This document shows, piece by piece, positions 18,201-25,657 of a DNA stretch of 64,000 nucleotides; the stretch's first letter is position 1, and every line of letters begins with the position of its first letter. The stretch lies in NCBI RefSeq assembly GCF_025165795.1, contig NZ_JAJAGO010000007.1, positions 333,034-397,033 on the forward strand, given 5' to 3'. The stretch is from Streptomyces gossypii. Lineage in GTDB: Bacteria > Actinomycetota > Actinomycetes > Streptomycetales > Streptomycetaceae. The notes under the pieces were generated by a model. The model saw only the letters and a list, made by a program, of their open reading frames with translations. It did not search any database and was not told where the DNA came from. A program made the translations under genes and the position numbers.

Positions 18201-18498
18201 CGGGCCCGGTGGTCAGCTGGAGCGTCGCCGAACCCTTGGGGCACAGCCGTCCCCGGCTGACCGGGGAGTCGGGGTCACCCTCGATCTGCACGACCCGGTC
18301 GTCCTTGACGTAGACCTGCTGTCCGCAGCCGACCGCGCAGTAGGGGCAGACGGACTTGACAACCCGGTCGGCCGCGTCCGTACGGGGCCTGAGCCCCTCG
18401 GTGCGGGGGGAGGTGACGGCGGCGCCGCGGCCCAGCGGGTCGGCGCCCGCGAGTTGCCGGTAGACGGGCCAACGGCGCAGGAGTCCTCGTAGGTCCAT
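15238..18498 (-). CDS. Formate dehydrogenase catalytic (Mo/W-bis-MGD) subunit, Cys form
   Basis: This 1086-residue molybdopterin oxidoreductase has an N-terminal 4Fe-4S motif (C51, C54, C58, C86), and matches E. coli FdnG/FdoG along its length, for example NAEAHPVGF-like AEAHPVGFQWVMEAK, YALGWTQHS-like YAVGWTQHSTGAQ, TSCGCWIYCG and AWAWPANRRILYNRASA. The active-site position that is selenocysteine in E. coli is Cys189 here (ARVCHSSTVAG). No canonical Tat signal precedes the FeS motif, so the enzyme may face the cytoplasm. A run of about 30 residues near 370 (after RHSVRDAGG) is a lineage-specific insertion. It is preceded by phosphoketolase on the same strand. Confidence 0.92.
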   Translation of the reverse strand: MDLRGLLRRWPVYRQLAGADPLGRGAAVTSPRTEGLRPRTDAADRVVKSVCPYCAVGCGQQVYVKDDRVVQIEGDPDSPVSRGRLCPKGSATLQLTTGPARGHQVLHRRPYGTDWEPLDLETAMDMVADRVVESRRRHWQWEQDGLRVARTLGIASLGGATLDNEENYLIKKLLTGLGVVQVENQARVCHSSTVAGLGTSFGRGGATTFMQDLQHSDCIVIQGSNYAEAHPVGFQWVMEAKARGATVIHVDPRFTRTSALADLHVPIRAGSDIAFLGGIIHHVLSEEKDFREYVLAYTNASTLVSEDFRDTEDLDGVFSGFDAEQRRYDPRSWQYEGSDVQAPAGDRDSLYKQRVDDAAARHSVRDAGGPETHGSGGARARPTPERDETLRHPRCVYQILKRHYSRYTPERVEQICGVPQDTFLRVCRELTSNSGRERTSAFVYAVGWTQHSTGAQYIRAASVLQLLLGNIGRTGGGIQALRGHASIQGSSDIPTLFNLLPGYLPMPHAHAHEDLDAFVTASRTKKGFWGDMRAYFVSLLKAYYGAAATAENDYCFDHLPRLTGSHSTYDTVLAMLAGECEGYFLMGENPAVGSANTRMQRLGMAELDWLVVRDFSLIESATWWQDGPEIESGEMRTEDIKTEVFFFPAAAHTEKSGSFTNTNRWVQWHHAAVEPQGEARSDLWFMYHLGRRIKERLAASTDPMDRPVQDLTWDYPVEGPLREPVAAAVLAEINGYGPDGGPLRAYTQLRDDGSTSCGCWIYCGVFADGVNQAARRKPHTEQEWTAPEWAWAWPANRRILYNRASAAPDGTPWSDRRAVVWWDEAQGRWTGHDVPDFIPDREPGYVPPEGATGPDALRGDDPFIMQADGKGWLFTPAGLVDGPLPTHYEPQDSPFRNALYPRHSRSPVRRVRPHEENPYHPSGEEPGADVYPYIVTTHRLTEHFTAGGMSRWSPYLGELQPEFFCEVSPELAAERGLEHAGWATVITARNAVEARVLVTSRLASLTVQGRTVHQIGLPFHWGPNGVVTGDAANELVAIVQDPNAHIQEDKALTADIRPGRRPRGADLRRLVADYRQRAGITAKTGT

Positions 18499-18538
18499 GC
18501 GTTTCCCTCCAGCGGGGCGGGCCGTATCTCTCAGCGCG

Positions 18539-20938
18539 TCAGCGCGGTTTCCACTTCCAGCCCAGGACCTCGGGGAGGTCGTTGCCGTGCTCGCGGATCC
18601 ACGAGTGGTGGCGCAGCCGGGTGTCCTCCATGGTCTGCCGTACGGCCGCCGCCCGCACGGCGAGACCGGGGGTGCGGTCGATGACGTCCATGACGAGGCG
18701 GTAGCGGTCGAGGTCGTTGCGCACCACCATGTCGAAGGGTGTGGTGGTGGCGCCGAACTCCTTGTAGCCGCGTACGTGGAGGTGGCTGTGGCCGGTGCGG
18801 CGGTAGGCCAGCCGGTGGATCAGCCACGGATAGCCGTGGTAGGCGAAGATCACGGGCTTGTCGGTGGTGAACAGCGCGTCGTAGTGCGCGCCGGACATGC
18901 CGTGCGGATGCTCCTGCCGGGGCAGCAGGCGGGCCAGGTCGACGACGTTGACCACACGTACGGCCAGCTCCGGCAGGTGCTCGCGCAGCAGCATGACCGC
19001 TGCCAGGACCTCCTGCGTGGGCACGTCACCCGCCGAGGCGAGGACCACGTCGGGTTCGGCGGTGCCGTCCTCGGTGCCGGCCCAGTCCCAGATCCCGGCG
19101 CCGCGCGCACAGTGTTCGCGGGCCTGTTCGAGGGTGAGCCAGTCGAAGCAGGCATGCTTGCCCGCCACCACGACGTTGACGTGGTCGCGGCTGCCCAGCA
19201 CGCTCTCGGTCACGGACAGCAGGGTGTTGGTGTCGGGCGGCAGATAGACCCGTACGACCTCCGGCGCCTTGTTCAGGATGTGGTCGATGAAGCCCGGGTC
19301 CTGGTGCGAGAAACCGTTGTGGTCCTGCCTCCACACGTGTGAGGTGAGCAGGTAGTTCAGCGAGGCGACCGGCCGCCGCCAGGGCAGCCGGCGGGTGACC
19401 CGCAGCCACTTGACGTGCTGGTTGACCATTGAGTCGACGATGTGTGCGAACGCCTCGTACGAGGAGAACAGGCCGTGCCGGCCGGTGAGCAGATAGCCCT
19501 CCAGCCAGCCCTGGCAGGTGTGCTCGGAGAGGATCTCCATCACCCGGCCGTGCTGGTCCAGGTTCTCGTCCACCTCCAGGGTGCGGGCCTGCCACGCCTT
19601 GCCAGTGGATTCGTACACCTCTTCGAGCCGGTTGGACTCGGTCTCGTCCGCGCCGACGATCCGGAAGTCGCGGCGATCGGCCGTATCCGTCATCACCTGT
19701 GCGAGCAGGCTTCCCAAAACGCGGGTGGGCTCGTGCGAGGTCGCTCCCGGCCTCTCGACCGCCACCTCGGCCGCGAACCCCTCCAGCGGCGGGACGGGCA
19801 GATCGCGCAGCAGCAGACCGCCGTTCGCATGCGGGTTCGCACCGAGCCTGCGCTCGCCCTCCGGGACGCTCGCGAGCACCAGCGGACGGGGGCGGCCGTC
19901 CGTGCCGAAGAGTTCGCCGGGCCGGTAGGAGCGCATCCACTCCTCCAGCTGGCGCAGGTGTTCGGGGTTTTCCCGCACGGCGGGCAACGGCACCTGATGC
20001 GCGCGCCAGGTGTCCTCCACCGGCAGGCCGTCGACCTCCGCGGGCCCGGTCCAGCCCTTGGGCGTACGCAGCACGATCAGCGGCCAGACCGGCCGCTCGC
20101 GCAGACCCTCCGTACGGGCCTCGTGCTGGATGAGGGCGATCCGGTCCAGTGCGCTGTCCAGGGCCTCCCCCAGTGCGCGGTGGACGGTCATCGGGTCGTT
20201 GCCGCCGACGAAGACCGGCTCGTGGCCGCAGCCGCGCAGATACGCCTCCAGTTCGTCCTCGGGGAGCCGGGCGAACACGGCCGGATTGGCGATCTTGTAT
20301 CCGTTGAGGTGCAGGATCGGGAGGACCGCGCCGTCGTGGACGGGGTCGAGGAATTTGTTCGAGTGCCAGGAGGCGGCCAGCGGGCCGGTCTCGGCCTCGC
20401 CGTCGCCTATGACGCAGGCGGCCAGCAGGCCGGGGTTGTCGAAGGCCGCACCGTAGGCGTGGGAGAGCGAGTAGCCCAGTTCGCCGCCCTCGTGCAGGGA
20501 GCCGGGGACCTCCGGTGCGACGTGGCTGGGGACTCCGCCGGGGAAGGAGAACTGCCGGAAGAGCCGGGCCATGCCGGCGGCGTCCCGGCCGACGTCCGGG
20601 TAGGTCTCGCTGTAGCTGCCGTCGAGCCAGGAGTTGGCGACGACGGCCGGACCGCCGTGGCCGGGGCCCCAGATGCAGATCGCGTCCAGCGAGCGGGCCT
20701 TGATCACTCTGTTGAGATGGGTGTGGATCAGGTTCAGTCCCGGCGTGGTGCCCCAGTGTCCGAGCAGCCTCGGCTTGATGTGCTCCGGACGCAGCGGCTC
20801 GGTCAGCAGGGGGTTCTCCATCAGGTAGAGCTGGCCGACCGACAGATAGTTCGCGGCCCGCCAGTGGGCGTCCAGTGTCCGCAGCGCTTCCTCGGCCGGC
20901 GCGCCGGTGTCCGCGGCCCGGACGGGCGTGTCACGCAT
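18539..20938 (-). CDS. xfp: Phosphoketolase (xylulose-5-P/fructose-6-P)
   Basis: This 799-residue thiamine diphosphate enzyme cleaves xylulose 5-phosphate or fructose 6-phosphate to acetyl phosphate plus an aldose phosphate. Hallmarks seen are YLSVGQLYLMENPLL, IWGPGHGGPAVVAN, GDGEAETGPLAASWHSNKFL (ThDP/Mg site), GRHGLFSSYEAF, KAPEVVRVYLPPDTN and FAYHGYPWLIHRLAYRR. Length matches the family. Stop and the next ATG (formate dehydrogenase) are only 40 bases apart, so the four genes may share a transcript. No acetate kinase or phosphotransacetylase is nearby. Confidence 0.93.
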   Translation of the reverse strand: MRDTPVRAADTGAPAEEALRTLDAHWRAANYLSVGQLYLMENPLLTEPLRPEHIKPRLLGHWGTTPGLNLIHTHLNRVIKARSLDAICIWGPGHGGPAVVANSWLDGSYSETYPDVGRDAAGMARLFRQFSFPGGVPSHVAPEVPGSLHEGGELGYSLSHAYGAAFDNPGLLAACVIGDGEAETGPLAASWHSNKFLDPVHDGAVLPILHLNGYKIANPAVFARLPEDELEAYLRGCGHEPVFVGGNDPMTVHRALGEALDSALDRIALIQHEARTEGLRERPVWPLIVLRTPKGWTGPAEVDGLPVEDTWRAHQVPLPAVRENPEHLRQLEEWMRSYRPGELFGTDGRPRPLVLASVPEGERRLGANPHANGGLLLRDLPVPPLEGFAAEVAVERPGATSHEPTRVLGSLLAQVMTDTADRRDFRIVGADETESNRLEEVYESTGKAWQARTLEVDENLDQHGRVMEILSEHTCQGWLEGYLLTGRHGLFSSYEAFAHIVDSMVNQHVKWLRVTRRLPWRRPVASLNYLLTSHVWRQDHNGFSHQDPGFIDHILNKAPEVVRVYLPPDTNTLLSVTESVLGSRDHVNVVVAGKHACFDWLTLEQAREHCARGAGIWDWAGTEDGTAEPDVVLASAGDVPTQEVLAAVMLLREHLPELAVRVVNVVDLARLLPRQEHPHGMSGAHYDALFTTDKPVIFAYHGYPWLIHRLAYRRTGHSHLHVRGYKEFGATTTPFDMVVRNDLDRYRLVMDVIDRTPGLAVRAAAVRQTMEDTRLRHHSWIREHGNDLPEVLGWKWKPR

Positions 20939-20969
20939 GGGGGACCTCTCTCTGGCGTCAGGTCTCTGC

Positions 20970-21024
20970 CGTCAGGCGGGGACCGGCGAAGGCGTCAGGC
21001 CGGGACCGGCGAGGGCGTCAGGCC
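20970..21024. repeat. 23-bp tandem repeat at the 3' end of the LLM gene
   Basis: Two full units (20970-20992 and 20993-21015) and nine bases of a third share CGTCAGGC(C/G)GGGACCGGCGA. The LLM stop codon lies at the boundary of the units, and one unit encodes the last residues (SPVPA). A recent slip duplication past the stop is likely. Confidence 0.75.
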
Positions 21025-21972
21025 GCGCAGGGCGTCGTTGAGCTCGTTCTCGAAGAAGTCGAAGAATCCGTCCGGATCCGGACCGGCGTTCATCAGCACC
21101 AGCCGGTCGTAGCCCGCGTCGGTGAACTGCTGGGCGACCTCGCGGTAGCGGGCCGGGTCGGGCCCGCAGGCGAAGGCCGCGAGCATGTCCTCCTCGCGGA
21201 CGGTGGTGGTGGCCGCGTCGAAGTTAACCGGGTTGGGCAGTTCGCTCATGACGTACCAGCCGGTGACGGCCCACCTCGTGGTGTTGAGCGCGGCCTTCGC
21301 GGCGGTGTGTTCGTCGCGTGCCCAGGCCACGGGGACCTCCGCGTATCCGGGCCCGGTGCCGCCCGCCCGGACGTAGTCGCGGACGACCTCGGGCTTGGGC
21401 TCGGTGACGAAGAGTCCGTCGCCGAGTTCGGCGGCGATGCGTGCCGAGGAGGGGCCGCTGGCGGCGACGGCGATCGGCGGCAGCTCCGTAGGCAGATCGA
21501 ACACCCGTGCGTCCTCGAGCCGCAGATGGGTTCCCTGGTAGGAGCGGTAGCCGCCGCGCCACAGCAGCCGGATGATCTCCAGCGCCTCTCGGAACATCTG
21601 GTGGCGCACCCGCACGTCGGGGAAACCCCGGCCGACGACATGCTCGTTGAGACGCTCACCCGAACCCACCCCCAGGACGAACCGTCCGTGCGAGACCAGG
21701 GCCAGGGTCGCGGCGGCCTGCGCGATGATCGCCGGGTGGTACCGCACAGTCGGGCAGGTCACGCCCGTCGCCAGCTTGAGAGTCCGGGTATGCGCGGCGA
21801 TCGAGCCGAGCACCGTCCAGGTGAAGGAGGAGTGGCCCTGGTTGTCGAGCCAGGGGTGGAAGTGGTCGCTCATCTCCACGAAATCGAAACCCGCGGCCTC
21901 CGCCCGCACCGCCTGCCTGATGAGTTCGTTGGGCCCGAACGCCTCGGACGCCAGCTTGTAACCGATCTCCAT
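20995..21972 (-). CDS. LLM-class F420-dependent oxidoreductase
   Basis: This 325-residue TIM-barrel starts MEIGYKLASEAFGPNELIRQA and contains MSDHFHPWLDNQGHSSF, TGVTCPTVRYHPAI and LGVGSGERLNEHVVGRGFP, the signature of the F420-dependent glucose-6-phosphate dehydrogenase-like branch (TIGR03557 type). It should bind F420 at the C-terminal ends of the strands; the substrate is unknown. The ATG at 21970-21972 has GAGGTG eight bases upstream and is preferred over a CTG nine bases earlier. Next to phosphoketolase, a role in redox or carbohydrate metabolism is possible but unproven. Confidence 0.85.
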   Translation of the reverse strand: MEIGYKLASEAFGPNELIRQAVRAEAAGFDFVEMSDHFHPWLDNQGHSSFTWTVLGSIAAHTRTLKLATGVTCPTVRYHPAIIAQAAATLALVSHGRFVLGVGSGERLNEHVVGRGFPDVRVRHQMFREALEIIRLLWRGGYRSYQGTHLRLEDARVFDLPTELPPIAVAASGPSSARIAAELGDGLFVTEPKPEVVRDYVRAGGTGPGYAEVPVAWARDEHTAAKAALNTTRWAVTGWYVMSELPNPVNFDAATTTVREEDMLAAFACGPDPARYREVAQQFTDAGYDRLVLMNAGPDPDGFFDFFENELNDALRGLTPSPVPA

Positions 21973-22067
21973 GTGCAGCACCTCACGAGGCGAGTGCCCT
22001 GGGCGGGCGGCGGGCGTTCGTTCAGGCGTACGAGGCCCCCCGGTCCCCTGTGTTTCAGCCAGGAAGT

Positions 22068-22247
22068 TCAGTCGGGAGGTTCGGGCGGTTCCGCGTCCTC
22101 GTCGGGGCCGCGGTCCCGTTCCGCCCCCTTTCCGGCGGCCCTGCCGACTTCCTCCGGCTCAGGCGCCAAGTCCAGTTCGGGACCCTCCTCAGGAGGCGGC
22201 AGATCCGGGGTGAGTGGTTCGTGTTCATCTGATTCGTCCGATCCCAT
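22068..22247 (-). CDS. Small acidic protein (59 residues)
   Basis: The frame reads MGSDESDEHEPLTPDLPPPE at the start and ends EPPEPPD. It is very rich in Asp, Glu and Pro with no hydrophobic core, so it should be disordered. It is below the usual length cut-off for gene finding but has strong third-position GC bias and fills the gap between the LLM gene and the first sigma factor. The opposite-strand frames of this region look random. Function unknown; small acidic proteins of this kind are common in Streptomyces. Confidence 0.5.
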   Translation of the reverse strand: MGSDESDEHEPLTPDLPPPEEGPELDLAPEPEEVGRAAGKGAERDRGPDEDAEPPEPPD

Positions 22248-22329
22248 GAGCGCCGGGTACCCGCCCGTGGACCATCAAACGCCCGGCGGCCGGACCGCTC
22301 CAGGCTGCTCACGTCCAGACGGTTCGCGT

Positions 22330-23166
22330 TCAGGCGGCCCGCGCGGTCTCGGCACGTACGGACTCGGCCCGCGCGTCTTCGATCCGGCGGCAGATCTGCT
22401 CACAGGACTTGGCGATCAGCCGTGACACGTGCATCTGGGAGATGCCGAGCTCTTCGGAGATACGGCTCTGCGTCATGTCGCAGAAGAACCGGAGGTAGAG
22501 GATGCGCCGCTCACGCTCGGGCAGCTTCCGCAGAAGGGGCCGCACCGACTCCCGGCGGACGACCAGGTCGAAACCGGGCTCCGGCCGCCCCAGGGTGTCC
22601 TGCAGCGAGTAGCCGTCGTCGCCGCAGGGCAGCTCGGCGTCCAGGGACAGCGTGCTGTAGCTCTCCATCGCCTCCATGCCCAGCAGCACGTTCTCCTGGG
22701 TCAGGCCGCTGTGCGCGGCGATCTGCGCCACGGACGGGGAGCGGCCCTCCTGGGTGAGGAGGAGTTCCCTGCTGCTGGCACGTACCTGGTTGCGCAGCTC
22801 CTGGACCCGCCTCGGCACATGCAGATCCCACATGTGATCGCGGAAGTGCCGCTTGATCTCACCGACGATCGTCGGCACGGCGAAGCTCTCGAAGGCCGCA
22901 CCGCGCGCCGGATCGTAGCGGGAGACCGCCTTGACCAGGCCGAGGGCGGCCGTCTGCTGCAGGTCCTCCAGGGATTCGCCGCGGTCCCGGTAGCGCCCGG
23001 CCAGCCGGTGCGCCATAGGGGCCCAGGCGCGCACCACCTCCTGGCGGAGCGCGTCCCTCTCCGGCCCGTCGGGCATCGACGCGATCCGGTCGAAGGCCGC
23101 GGCGGTGTCGGGAGCGTCGTGATGCGAGTGACGCGTGCGCCTCGCACCCGTACTACTTGGGGTCAT
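22330..23166 (-). CDS. SigB/SigF-subfamily RNA polymerase sigma factor (1)
   Basis: This 278-residue group 3 sigma factor has region 2 (AGRYRDRGESLEDLQQTAAL, YDPARGAAFESFAVPTIVGE, RHFRD), region 3 (VQELRNQ, PSVAQIAAHSGL) and region 4 (LPERERRILYLRFFCDMTQ, ISEELGISQMHVSRL). The starts and HSHHDAPDTA motif match the second sigma factor at 24138-25055. Factors of this type serve stress and development and are usually held by anti-sigma kinases; none is adjacent. GGGGAGAG precedes the ATG at 23164-23166. It reads away from the divergent GAF-ANTAR gene. Confidence 0.92.
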   Translation of the reverse strand: MTPSSTGARRTRHSHHDAPDTAAAFDRIASMPDGPERDALRQEVVRAWAPMAHRLAGRYRDRGESLEDLQQTAALGLVKAVSRYDPARGAAFESFAVPTIVGEIKRHFRDHMWDLHVPRRVQELRNQVRASSRELLLTQEGRSPSVAQIAAHSGLTQENVLLGMEAMESYSTLSLDAELPCGDDGYSLQDTLGRPEPGFDLVVRRESVRPLLRKLPERERRILYLRFFCDMTQSRISEELGISQMHVSRLIAKSCEQICRRIEDARAESVRAETARAA

Positions 23167-23415
23167 GATTCGGCTCTCCCCTCGCAAAATGGCCTCTCGA
23201 CCGACTTGCGCAAGGCACACCGTGTGAGCGGCGGACACACGGACCGCTGTCCATCGCGTGGACATCACACCGGCCCGTGGGCTTTCCGCCCGTTTTCAGC
23301 GCTTTTTCAAGCTACTCGCCCCAGGCAGTGCCCGCACTCCGGACCAGGCCGGGGCGGTAGGATCCAGTTTGTCGCTCGGACCAGGCCGAAGCGATGAGAC
23401 GACGGTGACGAGGCG

Positions 23416-24141
23416 ATGGCTGAAGACGAGTCGATGAACCTCGCGGCGATGTTCGCCTCGATGGCGGAGACACTGCGGCAGCCGTCCGTGGGTCAGACCC
23501 TCCAGCAGGTGGTGGAACTGGCAGCGGAGACGGTGCCCGGGGCCGAGTACGCGAGCGTGACCGTCGTACGGAAGAAGAGATTCCAGATCCCGGCGTGCAC
23601 CGACGAGCGGGCCGGCGACTTGGACCGCGCCCAGGTGCGGCTGGGTGAGGGACCGGCCCTGGAGGCGAGCACGACGGACCAGCTCCTTCGCGTCACCGAC
23701 ATCGTCACGGACCAGCGTTGGCCCCGCTTCGGTGCGTACGCGCGGGAGTCGGGCACCCGCTCCATGCTGCTCTGCCAACTGCCCGGGGAGCACGGCGCGC
23801 TGGGTTCGCTGAATCTCTACGCGTCGCAGCCGCACGCCTTCGACGCCACGGCGGTGCAGACCGCCGCCATATACAGCGCGCACGCCTCGCTCGCCGTTTC
23901 CCACGCCTCACTCGTCGACTCCCTCAATTCCGCCGTCTCCAGCCGCCAGTACATCGGTGAAGCCACCGGCATCCTGATGGAGCGCTACCAGCTCAGCTCC
24001 CCGGAGGCATTCCATTTGCTGGTACGCGCCTCCCAGGACCTGAACGTGAAGCTGCGGGAGCTGGCCGGGGAGGTCGTGCGCACCGGCCTCGCACCCAAGG
24101 ATCTGGAACTCGGCTCCCACAACGGCGAGGCCGCTCGTTAG
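23416..24141 (+). CDS. GAF and ANTAR domain protein
   Basis: This 241-residue protein has a GAF-type sensory domain (about 25-165, with GAEYASVTVVRKKRFQIPA and GTRSMLLCQLPG) and a C-terminal ANTAR RNA-binding domain (about 175-230, with SRQYIGEATGILMERYQLSSPEAF and NVKLRELAGEVV). ANTAR proteins bind paired hairpins in nascent RNA to block termination. It lies between two paralogous sigma factors and converges on the second with overlapping stop codons (TTAG at 24138-24141). Its RNA targets may be local; the hairpin-rich gdhA leader is a candidate. Start ATG at 23416 has only a weak ribosome site; ATG at 23434 is an alternative. Confidence 0.88.
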   Translation: MAEDESMNLAAMFASMAETLRQPSVGQTLQQVVELAAETVPGAEYASVTVVRKKRFQIPACTDERAGDLDRAQVRLGEGPALEASTTDQLLRVTDIVTDQRWPRFGAYARESGTRSMLLCQLPGEHGALGSLNLYASQPHAFDATAVQTAAIYSAHASLAVSHASLVDSLNSAVSSRQYIGEATGILMERYQLSSPEAFHLLVRASQDLNVKLRELAGEVVRTGLAPKDLELGSHNGEAAR

Positions 24142-25055
24142 GAGCCGGCTTCGCTGTGGCGCCGAGCTCCCCTGGGGACGGGCGGCCCGGCGGGTGCCAC
24201 CGCGGCAGTGCGCCGACCGTGGCACCGGCGCTGCGAAGGCACCCGGGGCGCTTCCCGGTCGGCCTCGACCTCGTCGTGGATACGCTCGCAGGTGCGGCTG
24301 ATCAGCCGGGAGACGTGCATCTGGGAAATGCCGAGGCGGTCGGCGATGTTGCCCTGCGTCATGTCATGGAAGAAGCGCAGGTAGAGGATCCGGCGCTCGC
24401 GCTCCGGCAGGAGACGCAGCCGGGGCTTGACCGCCTCTCGGTAGACGACGAGGTCGAAGCCGGGCTCCCGCTCGCTCAGGGTGTCCGCCAGTGACCAGCC
24501 GTCCTCCGATCCGGACGGCTGCGCGTCCAGGGACAGCGCGCGGAAGCTCTCCAGCGCCTCCATCCCGGCCCGCACCTCCTCCTCCGACATACCGCTGTGC
24601 TCGGCGATCTGCGCCACCGTCGGCGTGCTTCCCTCCAGCGTCAGGCTCAGCTCCCGCTGACTGACACGGACTCGGTTGCGCAGCTCCTGGACCCGGCGCG
24701 GGACATGCAGGCCCCACAGGTGATCCCGGAAGTGGCGCTTGATCTCACCGACGATCGTCGGCACGGCGAAGCTCTCGAACGCCGACCCGTGAGACGGGTC
24801 GTACCGGGTGACCGCCTTCACCAGGCCGAGCGACGCGACCTGCTGCAAGTCCTCCAGGTCCTCTCCCCGGTTGCGGTACTGACGCGCCAGTCGTTCCGCC
24901 ATGGGCATCCAGGCCCGCACGACCTCCTGCCGCAGACTCTCCTTCGCGCGCCCCTCGGAGAGGGTGGCGAGACGGCGGAAGTCGGCGGCGGTGTCCGGGG
25001 CGTCGTGGTGCGAGTGCTTTCCGCGCTTGCGGGCGGGTGCGGGGGCCTGGGTCAT
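24138..25055 (-). CDS. SigB/SigF-subfamily RNA polymerase sigma factor (2)
   Basis: This 305-residue sigma factor is a clear paralogue of the one at 22330-23166: the segment from HSHHDAPDTAA to region 4 aligns without gaps larger than a few residues, including FESFAVPTIVGEIKRHFRDH, VPRRVQELRN and LGISQMHVSRL. Region 4 is followed by a C-terminal tail of about 45 Arg/Pro/Ala-rich residues absent from the other copy. The stop overlaps that of the convergent GAF-ANTAR gene. The 600-base region upstream, shared with gdhA, should hold its promoter, but no confident -35/-10 was identified. Confidence 0.92.
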   Translation of the reverse strand: MTQAPAPARKRGKHSHHDAPDTAADFRRLATLSEGRAKESLRQEVVRAWMPMAERLARQYRNRGEDLEDLQQVASLGLVKAVTRYDPSHGSAFESFAVPTIVGEIKRHFRDHLWGLHVPRRVQELRNRVRVSQRELSLTLEGSTPTVAQIAEHSGMSEEEVRAGMEALESFRALSLDAQPSGSEDGWSLADTLSEREPGFDLVVYREAVKPRLRLLPERERRILYLRFFHDMTQGNIADRLGISQMHVSRLISRTCERIHDEVEADREAPRVPSQRRCHGRRTAAVAPAGPPVPRGARRHSEAGS

Positions 25056-25400
25056 GGTGTGGCTCTCTTTCTCGCAGTGGTCCGAGGTCGGATACACCGC
25101 GAGAGCAGACATAGCAGGGGCGAACGCAGCGACCGTACGTGTCGCTCCCGCGGGTGCCTGCTGTCTGAAGCACGAGGGGTACTGTGCCCGCCCTCTCCGA
25201 GACGAAACCGTTATCTTCCGACTGTCTGATCGGAAGTCGCCGCCGCCCCTCCCTGACCTGCATGGCACCGTCCGAGCGGCTCCTTCAGATCGTCCCGGGG
25301 GCTTCCGCTTCACGGAGGGGCAGACGGAGGCTTACCTTCGCGATTTCGGGAAACCCGCGCCCATCGTCCCGGCAGTCCTGAGAACGGCTGCTGGGGAAGT

Positions 25401-25433
25401 GCCTGTACGGCTGTACCGGTCAGCCGTACAGGC
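25401..25433 (+). promoter_or_regulatory. Perfect 13-bp hairpin in the gdhA leader
   Basis: GCCTGTACGGCTG and its exact complement flank the seven-base loop TACCGGT. It lies about 225 bases upstream of gdhA. There is no U-tract, so simple termination is not obvious; an attenuation, RNA-binding or protein-binding role is possible. Confidence 0.6.
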
Positions 25434-25543
25434 GCGCTCAACCGGGGACGGCACGTTCCCCGGGGCCGCCTCAGCGTTCCCCTGCTCGCCTGAGCTGGGC
25501 CCTTTCCCGTGGTGGACCGCAGCAGATGTTTTGGGTGGAGACC

Positions 25544-25571
25544 TTCCCCTCGGCCGGGGTCCCGAGGGGAA
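25544..25571 (+). promoter_or_regulatory. Second hairpin in the gdhA leader
   Basis: TTCCCCTCGG and CCGAGGGGAA, both ten bases, enclose an eight-base loop. The hairpin ends 86 bases before the gdhA ATG. Together with the hairpin at 25401-25433 it forms a two-stem leader, the arrangement recognised by some ANTAR antiterminators, although loop motifs were not matched. Confidence 0.55.
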
Positions 25572-25657
25572 ACCATTAGGCTCGGGGAGGGCCTCCGTAT
25601 CCCCGTCCACCCAACCGGTCCCGGACCGCAGCCTCCCTACGCGAAAGGGTTCCCCCT

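Larger units (their letters stand above)
25056..25657. other. 602-base divergent leader between sigma factor 2 and gdhA
   Basis: No gene is supported here. The half nearest gdhA contains two strong perfect hairpins (25401-25433 and 25544-25571), suggesting a long structured 5' untranslated region for gdhA. The half nearest the sigma gene should contain the sigma promoter. Open frames on both strands are short and have poor codon bias. Confidence 0.6.

Noticed and set aside
15838..18492. 884-residue open frame antisense to the formate dehydrogenase gene
   Set aside because: It lies wholly within a gene with FdnG motifs along its length. No domain was recognisable in the antisense frame.
15238..18498. 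Selenocysteine in the formate dehydrogenase
   Set aside because: The equivalent codon encodes Cys, and the frame contains no internal TGA.
20995..21981. CTG start nine bases upstream for the LLM protein
   Set aside because: The ATG at 21970-21972 has a well-spaced ribosome site and gives the conserved MEIGYK start.
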